The translations under genes and the position numbers were made by a program. Under the pieces are notes generated by a model that saw only the letters and a program-made list of their open reading frames with translations, was not told where the DNA came from and did no database searches. From a virus, in IMG/VR virus record IMGVR_UViG_3300029915_001198, positions 1 through 37,784 of that record: a DNA stretch of 37,784 nucleotides. One strand, written 5' to 3'. Shown piece by piece: positions 7,335 through 12,867 of the stretch (position 1 is its first letter; each line of letters starts with the position of its first letter).

Positions 7335-7538
7335 ATGCAAACACGACCCGCCCGGAACGCCGAAGCTGCGGACGCGCTACGCACTAAACTGGCGCAGGGA
7401 GCGGCGCTAGTGGGCTCCGTGGTCGACTTCCGGATCGCCACGGACGGCATGCGCATCAAGAGCGAGGGCGGGGTTGCCGCCGGGGCAGGACAACCCGATC
7501 CAGCCGGGGCAGCGGCGTTCTGCTGGCCCAAATCATAG
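7335..7538 (+). CDS. Doubtful small ORF, unknown
   Basis: 67 codons from an ATG 11 nt after the fcl stop. The first ~45 residues (LRTKLAQGAALVGSVVDF) could be a short helix-strand unit; the end is Gly/Ala/Pro-rich and looks non-coding. There is no clear Shine-Dalgarno sequence and no family I recognise. It may be the start of a gene whose remainder was lost at the direct repeat beginning at 7556. Otherwise the region 7324-7652 holds only that repeat. Confidence 0.2.
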   Translation: MQTRPARNAEAADALRTKLAQGAALVGSVVDFRIATDGMRIKSEGGVAAGAGQPDPAGAAAFCWPKS

Positions 7539-7555
7539 GTACACTGACCGCCATT

Positions 7556-7637
7556 CTTTGAGCCGCGCGCACTTCCCTCCTGCGCGGCCGCATTCCCTGC
7601 GTTCTGTCTCTGTTGTGACCCACCGGGCCGGAGGTGT
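7556..7637. repeat. ~82-bp direct repeat, left copy
   Basis: Starts CTTTGAGCCGCGCGC and ends GGGCCGGAGGTGT. It matches the right copy at 8380-8460 over its whole length, with about seven substitutions and one indel. Inside, GCCGCGC and GCGCGGC can form a stem. The two copies bracket the higBA pair, and the left copy ends just downstream of the higA stop codon. Confidence 0.8.
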
Positions 7638-7652
7638 GGCTGAACCTCGTGC

Positions 7653-7958
7653 TCACGCCGCGGTTCTGGGGAACACTTCCTGCGTCACTGCAGTGCCGAA
7701 TCGGTCCTCCGCCTCCTCCAACTCCCAGGATGCCTGCATGTTCATCCAGAACCTGGATGTCGTTCCGAAGTAGCGTGCCAGGCGCAAAGCAGTATCGGCC
7801 GTTATGCCGCGCTTCTGATTGACAATGTCGTTGATCCGCGTGGCTGGCACACGCAGCGCCATAGCCAGCTGATGGGAAGACATACCGAGCGGGGCTAGAA
7901 ACTCTTCCCGGAGGATCTCTCCAGGATGGATTGACGGAAGCCGATGTCTATTGGTCAT
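7653..7958 (-). CDS. higA: HigA-type antitoxin (HTH/XRE)
   Basis: 101 residues from MTNRHRLPSIHPGEILREEF. The HPGEILREEFL...LGMS start, the helix-turn-helix HQLAMALRVPATRINDIVN and the closing RLARYFGTTSRFWMNMQ are the classic VapI/HigA pattern. It binds DNA and neutralises HigB. GAGGGG lies about 9 nt before the ATG. An upstream in-frame extension runs back into higB and lacks homology. It lies 16 nt after higB; toxin-first order is typical for higBA. A palindrome upstream of higB (8275-8285) is the likely operator. Confidence 0.92.
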   Translation of the reverse strand: MTNRHRLPSIHPGEILREEFLAPLGMSSHQLAMALRVPATRINDIVNQKRGITADTALRLARYFGTTSRFWMNMQASWELEEAEDRFGTAVTQEVFPRTAA

Positions 7959-7974
7959 GCTTGCATTCCCCTCG

Positions 7975-8253
7975 TCAGTGATAATCGACAATCTCGACGT
8001 CCTCTGCCGCGCCTCGTCGCCAGACAAAGCAGATTCGCCACTGATCGTTGATCCTGATACTGTGCTGCCCCTTCCTGTCACCGATCAGCATCTCGATCCG
8101 ATTCCCTGGAACCGCCGCCAGATCTTCCAATTCCTCAGCGTCATCGAGCATCCGCAGTTTTCGCCGCGCAACCGTTTCGATGCTTTCGAACCGGCGAGTC
8201 CGTTCGCGGTGGAACAGCTTCTCGGTCTCCTTGGAGCGGAAAGATCGAATCAC
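7975..8253 (-). CDS. higB: HigB-type mRNA-cleaving toxin (RelE superfamily)
   Basis: 92 residues, full family length. MIRSFRSKETEKLFHRE, then RRKLRMLDDA, LEDLAAVPGNRIE, GDRKGQHSIRINDQWRICF and the final VEIVDYH are the plasmid-maintenance-killer/HigB landmarks. The fold is a small RelE-type ribosome-dependent RNase. The conserved basic residues, the Arg of the NDQWRI strand and the C-terminal DYH correspond to the usual catalytic surface. It is the first gene of the pair and lies inside the region bracketed by ~82-bp direct repeats. TATACT at + 8260-8265 (minus strand) is a fair -10 hexamer just before the start. Confidence 0.93.
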   Translation of the reverse strand: MIRSFRSKETEKLFHRERTRRFESIETVARRKLRMLDDAEELEDLAAVPGNRIEMLIGDRKGQHSIRINDQWRICFVWRRGAAEDVEIVDYH

Positions 8254-8259
8254 GCTGGC

Positions 8260-8291
8260 AGTATACCACGGGAGCCGTTAAACGGTTTCCA
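8260..8291 (-). promoter_or_regulatory. higBA promoter/operator
   Basis: Minus-strand -10 hexamer TATACT (+ 8260-8265) lies just before the higB ATG. CCGTT-A-AACGG at 8275-8285 is a perfect inverted repeat around a central A, placed in the spacer/-35 area where HigA repression would be expected. No good -35 hexamer is visible. Confidence 0.45.
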
Positions 8292-8379
8292 GGAAACAGC
8301 CTCACAGCAGATTCACTGGGAGGAATAGCGCCGCAGTCTCTTTCGCCCTCATTTGGCATCCGGCGCCCCTATCGTGCTC

Positions 8380-8460
8380 CTTTGAGCCGCGCGCAATTCC
8401 CTCCTGCTCGGCTGATTCCCTGCATTCTGTCTCTGTTGTGACCCATAGGGCCGGAGGTGT
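8380..8460. repeat. ~82-bp direct repeat, right copy
   Basis: Same sequence family as 7556-7637, in the same orientation. It ends 6 nt from the stop codon of the first tyrosine recombinase (8467). The internal stem GCCGCGC/GCTCGGC has one mismatch relative to the left copy. Confidence 0.8.
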
Positions 8461-8466
8461 CTCTGC

Positions 8467-9435
8467 TCAGACTAGCTTCACCGGGATGAACAACACCGGG
8501 TTCTTCTTCGCCATGTCCACCACATGCGCGTAGCGCGCGGTCATCCGGGGATTTGCGTGGCCGAGCAACTCTTGGACCGCCCGCAGGTCGCCAGTGTGGA
8601 GGTAGCCCAAGGTAGCGGCCGTGTGCCGCAGCGCATGGTTCGAGATCCCTGGCCGCTTCAGGCCTGCCTTCCGCAAATAGCGGACGACGATCGCGCGAAT
8701 GCGCGTGCGTGTCAGGCGATGACGCGGGCCGTCGATCGTGCTGAAAAGTGGCGTGCCGTCCTTATCGCGCGCCGTTTCACCGCCCAGCGCCACGTACTCC
8801 TCCATGCGGGCTCGTGTGTCCGGCCGGAGGTAGACAAGCCGGTCGCGGGTCTTGCCGCGCACCATCAGCGCGAAGTGTTCGCCCTTATCGACAAGGTCCT
8901 CGGTATTGGCGCGCTGCACTTCGACGGTGCGCAGACCGTGCAGAGTCATCATGTCGATCATGAGGAGATCGCGCAGCTCGCGCACCTTCTCCGGACCGGT
9001 CGCGCGCTCAGGATCGGGCAGCACTGCCAGGAACCTAGTCAGTTCCGAATCGGAGAGGTACTTGAAATCCTCGATGGCCTGACGGATGCGCGGAGACTTT
9101 ACGCCAGCCGCCGGGTTATCGGTCCGCAGACCGGCGTTGCGAGCCGCTTCATAGAAACATCGCACGATCACTAGCTTCCAGCGAATGGTGGCCGGGCTGT
9201 ACCCCGCTTCGATCAGAGCCTGGCGATAGTGCTTGATGTCCGCGACGGTGACGGTGGCAGGATCAATACCCTTTTCGTGGCACCATGCGGCCCACAGTCC
9301 GACTGTGCTGCGGTAGTTGCAGATGGTAGCTTCAGAGGCGTCGCCGTTGGCCACGTCGACGCGCAGGAAATCATGAAAGGCGGCGTCCAGCCGGGAGAGT
9401 GCCTGGGGCGGCCGTATGGGGATGAGTGCATTCAT
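8467..9435 (-). CDS. Tyrosine recombinase, third of a tandem triplet by transcription order
   Basis: 322 residues. XerC/D-like integrase: N-terminal SAM-like core-binding domain (about 16-105) and catalytic domain (about 125-322). The full catalytic set is visible: Arg169 (LHGLRTVEV), Lys195 (GKTRDR), His267 and Arg270 (HALRHT), His293 (ELLGHANP) and the nucleophile Tyr302 (ARYAHVV). AAGGA lies about 10 nt before the ATG. Its 5' end overlaps the previous recombinase by 65 nt. It is a clear paralogue of the two neighbours, most like the 10474-11460 copy by eye. It would cut and rejoin short specific DNA sites; its target is unknown, but a direct repeat lies right after its stop. Confidence 0.93.
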   Translation of the reverse strand: MNALIPIRPPQALSRLDAAFHDFLRVDVANGDASEATICNYRSTVGLWAAWCHEKGIDPATVTVADIKHYRQALIEAGYSPATIRWKLVIVRCFYEAARNAGLRTDNPAAGVKSPRIRQAIEDFKYLSDSELTRFLAVLPDPERATGPEKVRELRDLLMIDMMTLHGLRTVEVQRANTEDLVDKGEHFALMVRGKTRDRLVYLRPDTRARMEEYVALGGETARDKDGTPLFSTIDGPRHRLTRTRIRAIVVRYLRKAGLKRPGISNHALRHTAATLGYLHTGDLRAVQELLGHANPRMTARYAHVVDMAKKNPVLFIPVKLV

Positions 9436-10432
9436 TAATAGATCGTCCTTGTACCGGGATGAACAAAGCCGGGTTGCGCGCCGGCATGTCTACGACATGT
9501 GCATAGCGTGAGGTCATGCGCGGATCGGAGTGGCCGAGGAGTTCTTGGACGGCGCGCAGATCGCCGGTATGCAGGTAGCCGAGAGTGGCTGCGGTGTGTC
9601 GCAAGGCGTGGTCGGAGATGCCGGGGCGTTTCAGGCTGGCTAGGCGTAGGTAGTGATCCGTGTGCATGCGGATCATACGCCGGCTCATCCGCCGACCGCC
9701 GCCCCGGCCCATGGAGGGGAACAGAGGTGTTCCCGCTTCGTCCGATGGGATCGCGCACCGAAGAGCAAGATACTCCTCCAGGCGTTTGGCGGTATCCGGC
9801 CTCAGGTAGGCCATGCGGTCACGGGTCTTGCCCCGCACCAGGAGGGTCCAGCTGCCGTCTTTCTCGGTGAGATCCTCGACGCTCGCGCGATGCACTTCGA
9901 TGGTGCGAAGCGCTTGCAACGCCATCATGGCAACCATTAGCAGGTTGCGTAGTCGGCAGACCTTCTCGCGCCCGTCAGCGTCATCCGGATTCGGTATGGC
10001 GGCGAGCAGCCGGCGAAGTTCGTCGTCGGTGAAGTACTTGAACTCCTCGGTGGCCTGGCGCACACGTGGCGGGCGAATGCCGGCGGCCGGATTGTCGGAG
10101 CGCAGACCGGCGTTGCGAGCCGCTTCATAGAACCGCCGCACAACGGACAGACGCAGGCGGATCGTGACGGGCTTGTAGCCGGCCTCGTGCAGCGACTGGC
10201 GGAAGAGTTTGATATGAAGTGGTGTCGCCAAGGCTGGGTCGCAGTTGTCAGAGGCGCACCAAGCCACCCACTGCGCCACACCTCTGCGGTAGCTGCAAAT
10301 GGTCTCGGTCGAAGCATCCCCGTTGGCCACGTCGACGCGCAGAAACTCGGCGAAGGCCGCGTCCAGCTCCGCGCGCGTCGGCCTGGGACGGGTGGTCGTT
10401 TCTAGAATCCGTGTTGTCAGAAGCTCAGTCAT
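9371..10432 (-). CDS. Tyrosine recombinase, middle copy of the triplet
   Basis: 353 residues, longer than its neighbours because the frame continues ~27 residues past the shared FIPV ending into the start of the next gene. This is a C-terminal tail with no counterpart in the other two. Catalytic residues Arg176, Lys202, His275, Arg278, His301 and Tyr310 are all present. The core-binding domain occupies about 23-115. Compared with the flanking copies it is the most divergent, for example GRGGGRRMSRRMIR in the variable loop near 242-255 and DHALRH instead of NHALRH. The ATG lies 41 nt after the stop of the upstream copy and overlaps the stop of a five-codon mini-ORF. Confidence 0.92.
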   Translation of the reverse strand: MTELLTTRILETTTRPRPTRAELDAAFAEFLRVDVANGDASTETICSYRRGVAQWVAWCASDNCDPALATPLHIKLFRQSLHEAGYKPVTIRLRLSVVRRFYEAARNAGLRSDNPAAGIRPPRVRQATEEFKYFTDDELRRLLAAIPNPDDADGREKVCRLRNLLMVAMMALQALRTIEVHRASVEDLTEKDGSWTLLVRGKTRDRMAYLRPDTAKRLEEYLALRCAIPSDEAGTPLFPSMGRGGGRRMSRRMIRMHTDHYLRLASLKRPGISDHALRHTAATLGYLHTGDLRAVQELLGHSDPRMTSRYAHVVDMPARNPALFIPVQGRSINECTHPHTAAPGTLPAGRRLS

Positions 10433-10473
10433 GTCGCATTCATGGACCCTTCTTCGAGGGGAAGAGTCAAGTT

Positions 10474-11460
10474 CTAGTCGCCGCCGCCGATCACGCTCCC
10501 GGGGATGAACAGTGCGGGGTTGCGTTTGGCCATGTCGACAACGTGGGCGTAGCGCGCGGTCATGCGCGGGTCGGCATGGCCGAGGAGCTCCTGGACGGCG
10601 CGTAGATCGCCGGTGTGCAGATAGCCCAGCGTGGCCGCGGTGTGGCGCAGCGCATGGTTGGAAATGCCTGGGCGCTTCAGGCCAGAGGCGCGCAGATACT
10701 TGTCGGTGTGGATGCGGATGGTGCGACGGCTCAGCCGGACCACACCGCCGTGATATCCGACAGTGAGAAACAGCGGAGTGCCCAGCTTGTCGGGCGCTGC
10801 CTGGGTGCGGAGATCTATGTACTCCCTCAAGTAGCGGGCTGTGTCCGGCCGCAGGTAGACGATCCGGTCGCGGGTCTTCCCGCGCACGACCAGCGTGAGA
10901 TGCTCTCTCTGCTGCAGTAGATCCTCGACGTTGGCACGATGAACCTCGATGGTCCGCAGGGCGTGCAACGCCATCAGGCTGATCATGAGGAGATTGCGCA
11001 AAGTGCGGACTTTCTCCATGCCAGTCGCCTGTGCTGGATCGGGGATGGCGGCGAGCAGCCGGGTCAGTTCCTCATCGGAGAGGTATTTGAAATCCTCTGT
11101 GGCGTTGCGGACGCGCGGGGACTTCACGTCGACAGCCGGGTTGTCGGGGCGCAGACCGGCGTTGCGGGCAGCTTCGTAGAAGCGGCGCACGATGGACAGC
11201 TTCCATTTGACGGTGACGGGGTTGTAGCGATTGTCGATCAGCGCCTGGCGGTAACCCTTGATATGTATCGCTGTCACGGTGGCGGGATCGAAGCCTTGCT
11301 CCACGCACCAAGTTAGCCAGAGTTCAACCTCGCTGCGGTAGCTGCGGATGGTGTCGCGGGAAGCATCGCCGCTGGCTACGTCAACGCGCAGGAAGTCGGA
11401 GAAAGCAGCGTCGAGCTCGGTTGCGCGTCGCGACGGGCGACAAGTCACGAGAGAAGTCAT
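10474..11460 (-). CDS. Tyrosine recombinase, first copy of the triplet
   Basis: 328 residues from MTSLVTCRPSRR, chosen because AAGGA lies 6 nt before this ATG; an upstream in-frame ATG at 11514 would add 18 residues without homology. Catalytic residues, numbered from this start, are Arg169, Lys195, His269, Arg272, His295 and Tyr304. The core-binding domain spans about 15-105. The catalytic core from HALRHTAATLGYL through the ELLGH box is nearly identical in all three copies. It is divergent from the DUF3489 gene, with about 200 nt between them containing ACTCGAACGAGT (11607-11618), a possible operator. Confidence 0.93.
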   Translation of the reverse strand: MTSLVTCRPSRRATELDAAFSDFLRVDVASGDASRDTIRSYRSEVELWLTWCVEQGFDPATVTAIHIKGYRQALIDNRYNPVTVKWKLSIVRRFYEAARNAGLRPDNPAVDVKSPRVRNATEDFKYLSDEELTRLLAAIPDPAQATGMEKVRTLRNLLMISLMALHALRTIEVHRANVEDLLQQREHLTLVVRGKTRDRIVYLRPDTARYLREYIDLRTQAAPDKLGTPLFLTVGYHGGVVRLSRRTIRIHTDKYLRASGLKRPGISNHALRHTAATLGYLHTGDLRAVQELLGHADPRMTARYAHVVDMAKRNPALFIPGSVIGGGD

Positions 11461-11668
11461 TGAGAATCCTTGTTGGTCATAGCGTTGAGCAGCGGTGGCG
11501 GCCATCTGCGACACCGCTAAAAGGAAGCAGGACAGCGCGGCTATGGGGCCCCGCCCTGACGCCGGGTTTTCTGTGCCGGATTATTCAGGAACGACTTGCT
11601 GAACCGACTCGAACGAGTGATGAATCGTGGTGCGCAGGAACGAACCTGATCGCACAAAGGAACATCAC

Positions 11669-12328
11669 ATGCCCACTTACAGCATCGACAGCGACAATGA
11701 TTTGGCCGTGCACCCCGACAAGGACGCCGCCATCAATGAAGCCGGAGCAAACGGCGCAGCATTTGCGACTGAGGCGGAACTCAGCGAAACCACCGCCTTG
11801 TGGCCGGCGAGCCGCCTGGTAGACGTCTGGAACGGATTCGCCGGCGCGCCGCCCTTCGCGGAACTGAAGGAGGTCAGACGCTTCACGGATCGCAAGAGCG
11901 CCGTGACCAGGATCTGGACCGCAGCGCAGCGTCTCGGCGAAGCGCTCGAGGAAGAGATGGCCATCGCGGAGCAGGACATGCTCCGAGCGCAGCAGGAGAT
12001 GCTCAGCGCCACGAACGCCACGAAACCGGCCAAGGCGGCGCGCACCGCCGCACCCAAGGCACCCGCCAAGCCGAAGGCAACCAAGGACACCAGCAGCACG
12101 GACGGCGCGCCTGCGCCCAAACAGCGCGAAGGCACCCGCAAGGCGACGGTGATTGCGCTGCTCGAACGCGAGGGCGGCGCGACTTTGGAAGAGCTCATGG
12201 CCGCAACGGCCTGGCAAAAACATTCCGTTCGCGGCTTCATCTCCACGCTCGGCAGCAAGGGCGGCTACACGATCGTCAGCGCGCGCCGGGAGGAGGATAA
12301 GGTGCGCTGCTACTCGATCACCAAATAA
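11669..12328 (+). CDS. DUF3489-domain protein
   Basis: 219 residues from an ATG with AAAGGA 7 nt upstream. The N-terminal half (to about 125) is acidic to mixed, with a helical segment EEEMAIAEQDMLRAQQEM. The centre is an Ala/Lys/Pro-rich linker (about 120-150). The C-terminal ~65 residues (RKATVIALLEREGGATLEEL ... WQKHSVRGFISTLGSKGG) form the DUF3489 domain, which looks like a winged-helix fold. Such proteins are often near phage or mobile elements; the molecular role is not established. It diverges from the recombinase triplet and ends 12 nt before a strong terminator shared with the prophage end. Confidence 0.8.
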   Translation: MPTYSIDSDNDLAVHPDKDAAINEAGANGAAFATEAELSETTALWPASRLVDVWNGFAGAPPFAELKEVRRFTDRKSAVTRIWTAAQRLGEALEEEMAIAEQDMLRAQQEMLSATNATKPAKAARTAAPKAPAKPKATKDTSSTDGAPAPKQREGTRKATVIALLEREGGATLEELMAATAWQKHSVRGFISTLGSKGGYTIVSARREEDKVRCYSITK

Positions 12329-12339
12329 CAAACCCCTTT

Positions 12340-12384
12340 GAACGCGAAAAGAGCCCGGCGCGGTGCCGGGCTCTTTTTGCGTTC
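12340..12384. terminator. Strong bidirectional intrinsic terminator
   Basis: AAAAGAGCCCGGC and GCCGGGCTCTTTTT form a perfect 13-bp GC-rich stem with A tract and T tract on opposite sides. Outer GAACGC/GCGTTC arms extend it. It lies between the convergent DUF3489 gene and the last prophage gene and would stop transcription from both. Confidence 0.92.
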
Positions 12385-12403
12385 AGGATGTCCACGCTGT
12401 GCG

Positions 12404-12865
12404 CTAATACAACTGGCTGACGTTCATGGCGTAGGCGTAAGAGAAGCTCGCGCACGTCGGCTTCGTCATGTTGACTGTGATCGGATCCGCAGTGGAAGTG
12501 AACAGGAGTAACGGTCCGATCATGGATTGGCTCCCCAGGCTCGATCCGCTCGCCGGCGTTCCCGCAAGCGACCCGAACGGGATGCTGATCGCGGTATAGG
12601 AGTTCGAGCCCACTGAGTCCGTCCACACAAACTGGCTGGAAAATGCGCCGGCAGTGCAGCCGGCCGCGCTGACCACCTTGAGGGTGCTGGTGACAAGCCA
12701 GACGTGCAAATTCGTGTCGGGCGGCGTGACGAGCGGGTAGCCCGTCACCGATGTCGTGGCGATGCCGGCCAGCGTCGTCTGTGGCGCAACCCACGTGGTT
12801 TGGCAGGTGCTCGCAACGGGTAGCGCGAGCAGAGCGAACAGTGCGACGGAGATGAGTTTCTTCAT
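12404..12865 (-). CDS. Small secreted protein related to the C-terminal domain of the upstream fibre
   Basis: 153 residues with a classic Sec signal peptide: MKKLISVALFALLALPVAS followed by TCQT, possibly a lipobox-like region (STC) although it is not a clean lipobox. The mature part is a Ser/Thr/Ala-rich beta protein. Its second half aligns with the last ~90 residues of the 12868-15591 protein: FVWTDSVGSNSYTAIS here against IAWTDARGTNSYSPIS there, and the final SFSYAYAMNVSQLY against SFDYFVSAARIG. It is the last gene of the prophage block, 2 nt after the fibre gene. An adhesin-like or fibre-tip-like role is possible; I recognise no named family. Confidence 0.7.
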   Translation of the reverse strand: MKKLISVALFALLALPVASTCQTTWVAPQTTLAGIATTSVTGYPLVTPPDTNLHVWLVTSTLKVVSAAGCTAGAFSSQFVWTDSVGSNSYTAISIPFGSLAGTPASGSSLGSQSMIGPLLLFTSTADPITVNMTKPTCASFSYAYAMNVSQLY

Positions 12866-12867
12866 GA

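Noticed and set aside
8467-11460. Classic RIT (recombinase in trio) element
   Set aside because: RIT genes come from three different recombinase subfamilies; these three are close paralogues, and no inverted terminal repeats were found at the edges.
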